A stretch of 64,000 bases of DNA from Hoeflea_A sp965204935 (GTDB taxonomy: Bacteria > Pseudomonadota > Alphaproteobacteria > Rhizobiales > Rhizobiaceae). The stretch's first letter is position 1. The number at the start of each line of letters is the position of its first letter. A model generated the notes under the pieces. The model had not been told where the DNA came from, did not search any database, and saw only the letters and a program-made list of their open reading frames with translations. The position numbers were made by a program, and so were the translations under genes. This document shows positions 51,283-59,664 of this stretch, one piece after another. The stretch is from the NCBI RefSeq assembly GCF_965204935.1, contig NZ_CBDBFO010000002.1. The stretch is one strand, 5' to 3'.

Positions 51283-52440
51283 ATGAAATCAGCATCCAAA
51301 ACTCTGCTCACTTCGGTTGCGTTGCTTAGCCTGACGGCGACCGGCTACGCCGCACCGGCAGTCGTGACATCGATCAAGCCCGTTCATTCACTCGTCGCGG
51401 GTGTCATGGAGGGCGTCGGCACGCCGGAGATCATAGTCGATGGCGCAGCATCGCCTCATACTTACAGCCTGCGCCCGTCGCAGGCAGCAAGTCTTGAGAA
51501 AGCGGATCTTGTGTTCTGGATTGGCCCCAGAATTGAGACTTTCCTCACCAATCCCCTTGAAACGATCGGCCAGAATGCGACCGTGGTCGAACTTGGCGAT
51601 GCGCACGGACTGACGCGCCTGGCATTGCGTGAAGGTGGCGCCTTTGAATCGCATGACCATGATCATGACCATGGCGACCATGCTGATCACGACGACCACG
51701 ATCATGAGAAGCATGCCGAGCATGCGGACCACGACGATCACGATCATGAAAAGCATGCTGACCATGATGATCACGACGACCATGATCACGAAAAACACGC
51801 CGAGCATGCGGATCACGACGACCATGATCACGAAAAACACGCCGAGCATGCGGATCACGACAACCATGATCATGAAAAGCATGCTGGCCATGATGATCAT
51901 GCCGACGACGCACACGGCGAATTTGACATGCATGTGTGGCTGGACCCGCAAAATGCCAAAGCCCTTGTTCACGAAATAGAAGAAGCGCTGGTAAAGGCGG
52001 ACCCGGAGAACGCCGGCAAATATGAAGCCAATGCCGCCCGTTTGGAGGCGAGGCTGGATGAGCTGACCACTGAGGTTTCAGCCGTCCTTGAACCGGTCAA
52101 AGACCGTTCTTTCATCGTGTTTCACGACGCGTATCCCTATTTCGAAAACCGCTTCGGCATCTCGGCCGCCGGTTCCGTGACGGTCAGTCGAGAGGTAGCG
52201 CCCGGCGCTGCACGGGTGTCCGAAATCAGGGAGAAAGTCGAATCGCTCGGCGTGACCTGTGTGTTTTCCGAACCGCAGTTCGAACCGAAGATCGTTGAAG
52301 TGATTACCGAAAACACCAATGCGAGTTCCGGTGTGCTCGATCCGTTAGGCGCGAACTTTGATAACGGCGGGGAGCTGTATTTCACGCTCATACGCACACT
52401 GGCCGACAACATGCGGACATGTCTGTCGGGAAATAGCTGA
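51283..52440 (+). CDS. znuA: Zinc ABC transporter substrate-binding protein ZnuA
   Basis: 385-aa periplasmic zinc-capture protein. Signal peptide at 1-24 (SKTLLTSVALLSLTATGYAA). Zinc ligands include His59 (SPHTY), His217 (DMHVWLDP) and the later FHDAYPYF His. The His/Asp-rich loop at 124-211 is very long, with about 32 His and four consecutive 14-residue units (EKHAEHADHDDHDH type) at 142-197 and the start of a fifth. Such loops scavenge zinc for delivery to the binding site. znuB, znuC and zur are not adjacent. A Zur-like palindrome lies upstream and a terminator downstream, so it is monocistronic. Confidence 0.95.
   Translation: MKSASKTLLTSVALLSLTATGYAAPAVVTSIKPVHSLVAGVMEGVGTPEIIVDGAASPHTYSLRPSQAASLEKADLVFWIGPRIETFLTNPLETIGQNATVVELGDAHGLTRLALREGGAFESHDHDHDHGDHADHDDHDHEKHAEHADHDDHDHEKHADHDDHDDHDHEKHAEHADHDDHDHEKHAEHADHDNHDHEKHAGHDDHADDAHGEFDMHVWLDPQNAKALVHEIEEALVKADPENAGKYEANAARLEARLDELTTEVSAVLEPVKDRSFIVFHDAYPYFENRFGISAAGSVTVSREVAPGAARVSEIREKVESLGVTCVFSEPQFEPKIVEVITENTNASSGVLDPLGANFDNGGELYFTLIRTLADNMRTCLSGNS
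51706..51873 (+). repeat. In-frame 42-bp tandem repeats in znuA
   Basis: Four consecutive 42-bp units each encode a variant of EKHAEHADHDDHDH. The units differ by a few substitutions (one has ADHDDHDD in place of AEHADHDD, another has an Asn), so expansion is not brand-new but copies remain similar enough for slippage. Confidence 0.85.
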
Positions 52441-52470
52441 GCCTAATTGATCGCCCCAGGCCAGCTACGC

Positions 52471-52494
52471 AAAGGACCGCATTCGCGGTCCTTT
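52471..52494 (+). terminator. Rho-independent terminator after znuA
   Basis: AAAGGACCGC and GCGGTCCTTT form a perfect 10-bp stem with an ATTC loop, followed by a short T-rich stretch, 31 nt after the znuA stop. It isolates znuA from the hydrolase gene. Confidence 0.88.
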
Positions 52495-52562
52495 GTGTCT
52501 TGTGAGGTGGTTTTCCCTTCCCTAAGGTCCGCAAGCATTGTTTGGCGGATCGGGGGTCATCC

Positions 52563-53507
52563 ATGAGTTGGATCATCGGCATTGCTGTTGTTATCGGTCT
52601 GGCCATTGCGATCAGCTGGCGTATCGCCGGCCGCAATGAAATTCCTCTGACGGCAGAGGTTCGAAAGGCTGAAGCATCCGGCGAGACGCTGCCCCTGGAA
52701 CCAGGCGAACTTTATTTCACGAGACGGGGTCCGGCAGACGGGCCGGTGGTTGTGATGATCCACGGCTTCGGGACGCCGCACATGGTGTTCGAGCAGAACG
52801 CGGACGCCCTCGCCGCCGCCGGTTTCCACGTGGTCCTTTTCGACCATTTCGGCCGTGGCTGGTCGGATCGCCCGCCTGCGCGTTATGATGCGGATTTCTA
52901 TGATCGGGAACTTTCGGGCCTCTTGGATGCGCTTGCTCTGAAAGAGCCTCTGGCGCTTGTCGGATACTCCATGGGCGGTGTTATTGCAGCGGAATTTGCC
53001 GAGCGGCATCCCGAACGCCTGACGGCCCTAGTCCTGTTCGCGCCGGCCGGACTGGCACTGGAACCCTTTCTCGGCAAAATCCTTGGCCGGCTGTTGCGCA
53101 TCCGCTTGCTCGGCGACTGGCTTTGGCGACTTCGCGCCCGCGCACTTTTGCTGGGTGACCCTCAATTCACCAAGCCTCCATCAGATCCTACTCGCTGCCT
53201 GCAGGGCGACGACACGATCCAGATGCGCTACCGGGGTTACTTCCCGGCGCTGTTGCAGACCTGGCGCCATTTGCCGATGGAGGATCGTGATGCCGTCTTC
53301 GGATCAGCGTCGAAGAAGGTGCCGATGCTGGCGTTTTTTGGCGACAGAGACCAAACGATCGGCATCGAGAGCGAAGCACGCCTTCGAAGGGTCGCGCCTC
53401 ATGCACGCGTGGAAATGATCGAGGGCGGGACGCACGGCTTGCTCTACGAGATGCATGACACCGTCAATCCGCTCATGATCGACTTCCTGCGCTCAAACAC
53501 GCACTAG
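52563..53507 (+). CDS. Alpha/beta-hydrolase with N-terminal membrane anchor
   Basis: 314-aa hydrolase. The first 20 residues (SWIIGIAVVIGLAIAISW) are a membrane anchor or uncleaved signal. VVVMIHGFGTP is the oxyanion region, LALVGYSMGGVIAAEFAERHPERL the nucleophile elbow with Ser, and GGTHGLLYE the catalytic His. Likely an esterase or lipase-like enzyme of unknown substrate facing the periplasm. ATG at 52563 with GGGGGT upstream. Its end overlaps the convergent cell-wall enzyme gene by 4 nt. Confidence 0.85.
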   Translation: MSWIIGIAVVIGLAIAISWRIAGRNEIPLTAEVRKAEASGETLPLEPGELYFTRRGPADGPVVVMIHGFGTPHMVFEQNADALAAAGFHVVLFDHFGRGWSDRPPARYDADFYDRELSGLLDALALKEPLALVGYSMGGVIAAEFAERHPERLTALVLFAPAGLALEPFLGKILGRLLRIRLLGDWLWRLRARALLLGDPQFTKPPSDPTRCLQGDDTIQMRYRGYFPALLQTWRHLPMEDRDAVFGSASKKVPMLAFFGDRDQTIGIESEARLRRVAPHARVEMIEGGTHGLLYEMHDTVNPLMIDFLRSNTH

Positions 53508-55501
53508 CCGATCCGGCCTTCCTTCTGGCCAAGCACCAGCTTGTCGGCAACTTTCGCCGCGGCTTCGGCCTTGTGTATGACACCGTCCTTGTTCTTGTCG
53601 AGCCCGGCATTTTGCTTATAGGCCTTGGTACCCTCGCGGAACAGGACGAAACTCTCCGACTTGCCAACGGCCCGCGGAAACAGCACGGCCATGTACACGT
53701 CGCTCAGGCTGATCATTGGCTTTGAACCGACGGCCCTGCGAAAATAGCGCTCGACGAAATCGAGCTGATCAAGCGCGGTCATTTTCGCAAGTTTCGCGGT
53801 CGTCGTTCCCAGATCCTTGGCGGTTGTGGGCATGAACTGGATAAGACCTGTCGCACCGCTTCCCGCGGCATTCTTGATCTTCGGCGAAAATGTCTCACCT
53901 GTTTCGAAGGCCATGACCGCCATCAGGTGGTCAGGATCGCAATGCAGGCGATTTGCGATGGCAAGTACCTTTTGCTTGAATTCCGGTCCGTGCTTCTTCT
54001 CGGTGACCGCACCCCAGGCAACCTCAGTATCACTGCCGACTGCATCGCCTGCACCCGGCACAATCGGGTTTGCAGGTGCCAGTGACCCTGCTTCGAAACC
54101 CGGACCGCCGGCAATCGCATCGGCGAAGTCAAAGGCGGGAAGTTTGAAGCCGAGCGCTTCTGCGGTGTCGGGGCCAATGATTCCATCGTCAGCATTGGGG
54201 CCGAAGGCCTCTGTCTGAAACTCGATGACAGCCTTGAAAGTCCCGGGACCGAAATCGCCATCGACTCCAACATGACGTGACAACCTTTCGCCGAGGCGCT
54301 GCTGTAGCTGCCGCACCAGAGCCCCTTGCGATCCCATGCGCAGTATGACCGTCTTTCCGTCATAGCGCGTCTTGATCATCTGCTGGGCTTCCTCAGCCAT
54401 AAGGAGCACATATTCGGTGCTTGCCTGTACGCCAGCCGCCCGCTGGAACGGAGCGATGAACTTCTTCCACGGACCACTTTCGCTGCCGCGGACACCCTTC
54501 TTAACCGTGCCGGCGATTGTCTGGCACCCGGCGCTCGAGAACTTCGAATCCGGTATGGCGCCATCGATGCCCATACTGAACGCACAGTGGATGTTGTCGC
54601 CGGCAATGCGGCCGACCTCCCAACGGTCGTCCAGATCAAAGTCCGTGTCGTCGGCGGTTCGTTGGATTGTAATGGCACACTCCTGGCGCAGCGCCCAGTG
54701 GCCGTTCTGTCCCTCCGAGCGCTTGTGCCAGCCGGCCGCGTATTCCTTGTAGCGCCCGCAACCCATCTGGTTGACGCCTTTCCCGCCGCCGGCAACCTTG
54801 CTGGCGACGACCGTATGGAACGGCACAGTCGATCCCGGGAACAGAGCCAGGCCGCCATTCGGACGCCACTGCCCGATCGTGCAGTTCATGGTCTTGTAAT
54901 TGACCTCGCGCAGCGCGAGTTCATGTCCTTCAGCGAACACGGTTCCGGAAAAATCGATGGGCCTGCAACCGCGCAGGCCGAACACAATGATGCCGCGCCC
55001 GTCGATCGGGAACAGGCTGCGCTTCCAAAGGCCAATCAGATGGGCCTCTTTCAGGATCAGGGCGCCGGTTTCCGCCCCGCCCGGATCCTCTGTGACAACA
55101 TCCGGTGAAATGTCGACAGGCGGTGCTTCGGGCGGTGGTTCGTCTTCCTCAACGGGCGCGGCCGGCACCGCTGGTCCAGGGGTATCAACATCCTCCTCCG
55201 ACGACTCGGACAGGATTTCCCGTATCTTTTCCTTGAGTGCATCCAGCGAAATGCCCGTTACGCTGTCGTTTCCGGATGCCGCGTGGCCCTCAATCTTCAG
55301 CCGCAAGGCCGTAATGTCCGCGGCGAGCTGCGCCAGGCCGATGAGTGCCAGGCGATCGAGCATGTCGTCAATCTCTCCGGCAATACCCTCCAGACGCCGC
55401 ATTTCGGCTTCGTCACCCGCCGCTTCGGCCCTTTCGAACGGTTCAACGAGCGAATCGCGAAGCGTCAGAAGCTGCTGCTCCATTTGAGCCTTGGTCGCCA
55501 T
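53504..55501 (-). CDS. Multidomain cell-wall enzyme: LD-transpeptidase-like/PG-binding/SLT/EF-hand
   Basis: 665-aa modular protein. Residues 1-105 are helical, 106-145 an acidic Pro-rich linker. 147-355 is a domain whose DNIHCAFSMGIDG and SSAGCQTIAG (His305, Cys326) recall the His/Cys pair of YkuD-type LD-transpeptidases, but assignment is tentative. 385-450 is a peptidoglycan-binding domain (LVRQLQQRLG, GVDGDFGPGTFKAVIEFQ). 510-600 is a lytic transglycosylase-like fold with Glu533 in VMAFETGETFSP and GATGLIQFMPTTA. 635-646 is an EF-hand (DKNKDGVIHKAE). No signal peptide is seen, so export is unexplained. The gene follows a lipoprotein gene by 12 nt. Confidence 0.8.
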   Translation of the reverse strand: MATKAQMEQQLLTLRDSLVEPFERAEAAGDEAEMRRLEGIAGEIDDMLDRLALIGLAQLAADITALRLKIEGHAASGNDSVTGISLDALKEKIREILSESSEEDVDTPGPAVPAAPVEEDEPPPEAPPVDISPDVVTEDPGGAETGALILKEAHLIGLWKRSLFPIDGRGIIVFGLRGCRPIDFSGTVFAEGHELALREVNYKTMNCTIGQWRPNGGLALFPGSTVPFHTVVASKVAGGGKGVNQMGCGRYKEYAAGWHKRSEGQNGHWALRQECAITIQRTADDTDFDLDDRWEVGRIAGDNIHCAFSMGIDGAIPDSKFSSAGCQTIAGTVKKGVRGSESGPWKKFIAPFQRAAGVQASTEYVLLMAEEAQQMIKTRYDGKTVILRMGSQGALVRQLQQRLGERLSRHVGVDGDFGPGTFKAVIEFQTEAFGPNADDGIIGPDTAEALGFKLPAFDFADAIAGGPGFEAGSLAPANPIVPGAGDAVGSDTEVAWGAVTEKKHGPEFKQKVLAIANRLHCDPDHLMAVMAFETGETFSPKIKNAAGSGATGLIQFMPTTAKDLGTTTAKLAKMTALDQLDFVERYFRRAVGSKPMISLSDVYMAVLFPRAVGKSESFVLFREGTKAYKQNAGLDKNKDGVIHKAEAAAKVADKLVLGQKEGRIG

Positions 55502-55513
55502 GGATTACCTCCG

Positions 55514-56368
55514 CTATTGAGGACGAGTAGCGTCACGCACCCTTTCAGCCAGAACCCGCAACTCCACGGACGCATCGAGCAATGCGCTCGCATCGGTCGG
55601 CGATGCGCCGGCCAGGACCGCCTGCGTTGCGGCGTCCATGGACACAAGCGTCTGGTCCATCAGGATCACCCATCCGGCAAGCAGCTTGCGGTCTGCCTCC
55701 AGCTTCGGAACATCGGCGGCAGGGATGCCGCGATTGCGGATGACGCCACGCTTCACGTAGGAGCACTGGATGACTGTGTACATTTCCCTGGTACCGTTCC
55801 GAAGCCGCACCAGCAGGGCGCGCATATCCGGATAGGCCTCAAGCAGCTTGCGGCGAAACGCTGCCCTGTCTCGAAGTTTCTGTGCCTGCTCGAAAAGCGG
55901 AAGCAGGCGCCCTGCCAAGGCCTGGGCTCCCGGAACAAATGCCGTCGGCAAACCGGCCGCAATAGACAAAGCTTCAGTTGTCGCGAGTAGGTTCGAGTAG
56001 AGCGTTCCGGCACGGCTCGCCAGCGCGTTCGCATTTTCGCCGTTTGCGAGGCCCGCCAGCATGGCATTGTAGGTTGTCACCGAGTTGAGGCCCGCCCGAA
56101 TTGCCGCCGTGAGGGGCGGATCGCCAGCGTCGACATAGTAGGCCGCCTTGTCAGGATCAAAATCGAAAACACGCGTCAGGCTCGGATCGCTCCTTCGCGC
56201 GACGATGCGCTCGGCACTTGCCAGCCGGTCGAGGACCTTGTCGGCCTCCGCCGCCTGCTGCCCGTAGGCCTGTTCGTAAAGCTGAAATTCCGCGATGCCC
56301 GTGTTGCAAGCAGTCAGTGCCGGCAATAGAAAAACAAGTAGAATAAGAGCCGACCAACGGAACGACAT
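55514..56368 (-). CDS. Lipoprotein of unknown function
   Basis: 284 aa. The N-terminus SALILLVFLLPALTACNTG has a clear lipobox (LTAC), so Cys21 is lipidated. The mature protein is strongly helical with long coiled-coil-prone stretches (QAAEADKVLDRLASAER, FEQAQKLRDRAAFRRKLLEAYPDMRALLVR). I do not recognise a domain. It precedes the 665-aa cell-wall enzyme by 12 nt, and the two probably act together at the envelope. Confidence 0.82.
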   Translation of the reverse strand: MSFRWSALILLVFLLPALTACNTGIAEFQLYEQAYGQQAAEADKVLDRLASAERIVARRSDPSLTRVFDFDPDKAAYYVDAGDPPLTAAIRAGLNSVTTYNAMLAGLANGENANALASRAGTLYSNLLATTEALSIAAGLPTAFVPGAQALAGRLLPLFEQAQKLRDRAAFRRKLLEAYPDMRALLVRLRNGTREMYTVIQCSYVKRGVIRNRGIPAADVPKLEADRKLLAGWVILMDQTLVSMDAATQAVLAGASPTDASALLDASVELRVLAERVRDATRPQ

Positions 56369-56526
56369 CGCCCCCTCCCGTTATAGTTGATGATTACAGT
56401 AACCGGACGGCCCGCAAATGTTAACACCACACGTCACCGGAGCATTCAACTAGTCGGTTGGTGGTGTGTTGCGGCCACAATCGAGCTTAGGGCCTGCAAC
56501 AACAACCGGATCCGAAGTTCAGGCGG

Positions 56527-57486
56527 TTATTTCTGGTCTTCAGCGATCGGAAATCCGACTTCCTTGTAGAATTTCAGAGCGCCGTCATGCAGCCGTCCGG
56601 TGATGTTCGCCATCAAGCGGTCGTCCACGCCTTCCCACCAGGCCGCGGATTTGATCATGTCTTTCTTTTGTTCCCAGAAGGTCTTGGTCAGGAGATAGGC
56701 TGTGTCATCATCCATCTCGGTCGTCGTGTAGACCACCATCGGAACCGATGTCGTGGTTACATCGTCATCCTGCCCTGGATAGGTGCCGCCGGGTATCACC
56801 ATCGGCGTGCGTTTGGTCTTTTTGACTTCTTCCCCGTCCATGGTCAGAAGATTGACGCTGGTCTCCATGGCCACTTCAAGGACCATTGGTGCCGGCCACG
56901 ATCCCGCCGTCACGAAGCCATCGACCTTGCCGCTTTTTAGCGCTTTCTCGGCGCCCGACAGTTCCGCGTCGACAATGGTAACCTTGCCCTCAAGGCCAAA
57001 GAGGTTGATGTATTTGGCACCTTCCCTGGATGCGAATGTGCCGTTGTCCATGAGCAGCGATTTGCCATCCAGGTCGGAAAAGGTCAGCGAGCCTGACTCC
57101 TGCGCCATGACGAAGTGCATGGTCAGTGAAGGAATGGGAAACAGCGCCCGGATCGTGTGAAAGTCGTCACTGTCCTTGTCCGCGAACATGGCCTTTCCCT
57201 GCTGGGAAAGGCTCACCAGAATTGGCGGTGACGTGAAGATATAGTCATCAGAAGCGTTTTCGATGTCCAGGATGTTCTGAACGGAACCTGTGCTTTCTGC
57301 GACCGTGACGACAATTTCGCCGTTCGATCCGGTCTTGAGGGCCTGCGCCAGCTGCTCGCCCATCTTGTAGTAGGAGGATGATGATTTGGCCGACTTGAGG
57401 GAAATCTGTATGTCAGCCGCTGCCGGCCCGGCCGCCAGCAATACAGACGCAATACAAATGCCCAGAAGTCTCGTCGGCAAATTCAT
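56527..57486 (-). CDS. TAXI-family TRAP transporter solute receptor
   Basis: 319-aa periplasmic binding protein. Signal peptide RLLGICIASVLLAAGPAAA. The TAXI motif region reads SLKSAKSSSSYYKMGEQLAQAL, then VTVAESTGSVQNILDIENASDDYIFTSP. C-terminal NITGRLHDGALKFYKEVGF is characteristic. These receptors capture organic acids or amino acids for a TRAP permease; no DctQM-type fused permease gene lies in the window, so it may be an orphan or serve a distant permease. Confidence 0.9.
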   Translation of the reverse strand: MNLPTRLLGICIASVLLAAGPAAADIQISLKSAKSSSSYYKMGEQLAQALKTGSNGEIVVTVAESTGSVQNILDIENASDDYIFTSPPILVSLSQQGKAMFADKDSDDFHTIRALFPIPSLTMHFVMAQESGSLTFSDLDGKSLLMDNGTFASREGAKYINLFGLEGKVTIVDAELSGAEKALKSGKVDGFVTAGSWPAPMVLEVAMETSVNLLTMDGEEVKKTKRTPMVIPGGTYPGQDDDVTTTSVPMVVYTTTEMDDDTAYLLTKTFWEQKKDMIKSAAWWEGVDDRLMANITGRLHDGALKFYKEVGFPIAEDQK

Positions 57487-57694
57487 GTCACTTTCCTCCG
57501 ATGGTGACGATTATGACTTTTGGCCAACCGGGCAATATCGGCCCCGCGTGCTTGTGGGCGCAGCGGTATGAGACTAGGAAAGCCGATTCCCCCTGTTCTT
57601 TCCAGTTCAAGTTCTGAATTCTTGCTGCGAAACAGAGTCCGGAAATAGACGCAATACAATGTTTTGTAAATGTTTTTTCGCAGTCTTTGAAACA

Positions 57695-58129
57695 TCAACT
57701 TTCCGGCTTTGGCCAAAGTATCATTTGCGTGCAACGGAAATACGCCATGGTTTTTCCGGCTTCCACAGAGCTGACCACCGCGTCCCAGACCTGGGTGGTG
57801 CGGCCCTTGTGCAGCGGCGTTGCCCTGCAAATCACACTGCCCTCGCGCGCGGTACCGAGAAAATTCGATGAAAGATCAATCGTCGTGAACCCGTGCGCGC
57901 CGTCCGGAAGACAACGCAATGTGCCGTAACCGCAGCATGTATCGGCCAGGGTGACCACGGAACCGGCATGCAGGAAGCCGTTCCATGCCATCAGGGAAGT
58001 CGTGACGGAAAATCGCGCGACAACAAGATCGGGATCGACTGTCTCGAACTCTATTCCCATTTGACCGGGCAGATACGCGTCACCACGCCGGTTCCACTCA
58101 TTCACATTTTCCGGAATGGAAATTTTCAA
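57695..58129 (-). CDS. PaaI-type thioesterase, hotdog fold
   Basis: 144-aa acyl-CoA thioesterase-like protein. WNGFLHAGSVVTLADTCCGYGTL carries the conserved H-A-G and Asp of the hotdog active site, and TTIDLSSNFLGTAREGSVICRATPLHKGRTTQVWDA is the second conserved half. It hydrolyses an acyl-CoA. It lies 29 nt after the hydroxyacid dehydrogenase gene and is probably co-transcribed with it. Confidence 0.88.
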   Translation of the reverse strand: MKISIPENVNEWNRRGDAYLPGQMGIEFETVDPDLVVARFSVTTSLMAWNGFLHAGSVVTLADTCCGYGTLRCLPDGAHGFTTIDLSSNFLGTAREGSVICRATPLHKGRTTQVWDAVVSSVEAGKTMAYFRCTQMILWPKPES

Positions 58130-58158
58130 TGGTGCCTCCGCTCGTTGCTTGTTTGCCG

Positions 58159-59103
58159 TCAGTACCCTCGTTTCCGGTCGACGAACTCAGGAAGTTTTCC
58201 TGTCTCAAAGTATGCCGCAAGGTTTTCGGCCACAATTGCGGAGGCGGTCGTCCGGTTGGTCGGCCCCGATATGTGCGGCAGCACGGTGACATCCGGGTGT
58301 GACCAAAACGGACTTTCCTGCGGAAGCGGCTCCTGCTCGAAGACGTCGAGAACGGCATGCTTCAGGTGGCCACGATCCAGTTGTTCAAGAAGCGCCGTTG
58401 CCTCCACGATCGGACCACGGGCAAAATTGATCAGGCTTGCACCCTCTTTCATGGCGGACAAGCGGTCGGCATCGAGGAGACCCCGGGTCTCGTCCGTCAG
58501 TGGAACCAGCACAATCACGATATCGGATTTCGACAGCATGCGGTCCAGCCCGTCCGGGCCGCTAAATGTTTCAACGCCATCCATTCCGGCGCCTGACCTG
58601 CTCCAGCCGCAAACGGTGAATTGACGGTCCAGCAGTTGCCCGGCCGCCATCCGGCCAAGATTGCCAAGCCCGAGGATTCCGATTGTTCGTTGCGAAGGCA
58701 GCGGCAGGTCATGCATCTTCCACACACGGGCTTCCTGCTGCCGACGGTATCGCGGCATGTCACGATGCAGGTAGAGCGTCCACGCGATCACAGCCTCGGC
58801 CATGGTTCTGGCCATTTGCGGATCCTCGAGACGAACGATCTTTGGCCCGTCGACGGGCAGTTCAGTAACAATCCGCTCGACCCCGGCCCAGAGACTGTGG
58901 ATCCATTCGAGATTGGGTAGTTGCCCAAGGTCTGCCGGATCCGGATCGGCGACGATCGCCACGCGGGCGGCTTGCCGCTGTTCACCATTCAATGTTTCAA
59001 ACGCGTCGATCTTGAAGGACGGCATCGCCGCCCGCAGCGCCTCAAGCCATGTTTCCCGGTCCGCATCATCCGTGCGCGCGACGAAGGGAATTGTTGCTTT
59101 CAT
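58159..59103 (-). CDS. D-2-hydroxyacid dehydrogenase (GhrA-like)
   Basis: 314-aa NAD(P)-dependent enzyme reducing glyoxylate, hydroxypyruvate or a related 2-oxoacid. TIGILGLGNLGRMAAGQLLDRQFTVCGWSRSG is the cofactor motif; the catalytic set is Arg in LINFARGPIVEA, Glu in DVFEQEPLP and His in VTVLPHISG. The Trp-Ser-Arg after the Rossmann motif favours NADPH. It lies between a cupin and a thioesterase on the same strand. Confidence 0.9.
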   Translation of the reverse strand: MKATIPFVARTDDADRETWLEALRAAMPSFKIDAFETLNGEQRQAARVAIVADPDPADLGQLPNLEWIHSLWAGVERIVTELPVDGPKIVRLEDPQMARTMAEAVIAWTLYLHRDMPRYRRQQEARVWKMHDLPLPSQRTIGILGLGNLGRMAAGQLLDRQFTVCGWSRSGAGMDGVETFSGPDGLDRMLSKSDIVIVLVPLTDETRGLLDADRLSAMKEGASLINFARGPIVEATALLEQLDRGHLKHAVLDVFEQEPLPQESPFWSHPDVTVLPHISGPTNRTTASAIVAENLAAYFETGKLPEFVDRKRGY

Positions 59104-59230
59104 TCGGTCGGAACTCCCGTTTGCGACAGTGGACAGCTCGCAAACGCGCCCGGAAACCGGCGCACTGCGACGGAATCCCTACCATCGGGTGCCGTTGCGC
59201 TCAAGCATGGTCATCCGACCGTTCCGCAGC

Positions 59231-59593
59231 TTAAGGCGAGCGCTCCCAGAAGAGATCGTCATCAACAACATTGGTCTTGAAAACGATATAGGTAAACGGT
59301 TCGTCGTTCGGGTTCTTGGTATTGTGGACCTCGCGCGGCTCGCAGGTCAGGGTGTCGCCGGCTCTGAGCTCGAAGAGCTCTCCGTCAATCTCAAAGGAAC
59401 CGCTGCCGTGCAGAATATGGAAGACTTCCGTGCAGCTTTCGTGGTGGTGATCGTCAACCTGTGCATGCGGCGCCAATTCGACGATCTGCACCAGCGTGCC
59501 TGCGGCGTTGAGCGCATCGGAGCGCAACAGGATTTTCTTGCGATAGCCTTTACCTGCTATCCACGGCACGCTTTCCAGGTCAACGAACTTCAT
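59231..59593 (-). CDS. Small cupin-domain protein
   Basis: 120-aa single cupin. VDDHHHESCTEVFHILHGSGSF fits cupin motif 1 (H-x-H-x4-E-x6-G) and AGDTLTCEPREVHNTKN motif 2, so a divalent metal site is expected. ATG at 59593. The gene follows the BCCT gene, separated by a terminator. Family members include dioxygenases, isomerases and lyases; nothing selects one. Confidence 0.83.
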   Translation of the reverse strand: MKFVDLESVPWIAGKGYRKKILLRSDALNAAGTLVQIVELAPHAQVDDHHHESCTEVFHILHGSGSFEIDGELFELRAGDTLTCEPREVHNTKNPNDEPFTYIVFKTNVVDDDLFWERSP

Positions 59594-59620
59594 GCCACAT
59601 CCTCGAACCGCCAAAACCGA

Positions 59621-59644
59621 ACACGCCGCCCGAAGGCGGCGTGT
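59621..59644 (-). terminator. Terminator after the BCCT gene
   Basis: ACACGCCGCC and GGCGGCGTGT form a perfect 10-bp stem with a CGAA loop, followed on the minus strand by GGTTTTGG. It should end BCCT transcription before the cupin gene. Confidence 0.78.
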
Positions 59645-59664
59645 TGTCAGTTTAGCCCCGGCTG

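Noticed and set aside
51652..51915. CRISPR-like array
   Set aside because: The regular 42-bp repeats are in-frame coding repeats of the ZnuA His-rich loop with no spacers.
59231..59593. Cupin as a DMSP lyase (Ddd type) beside a BCCT carrier
   Set aside because: Length and metal motif fit many cupins, and the Tyr expected after the motif-1 Glu in DMSP lyases is Phe here, so the sequence does not support it.
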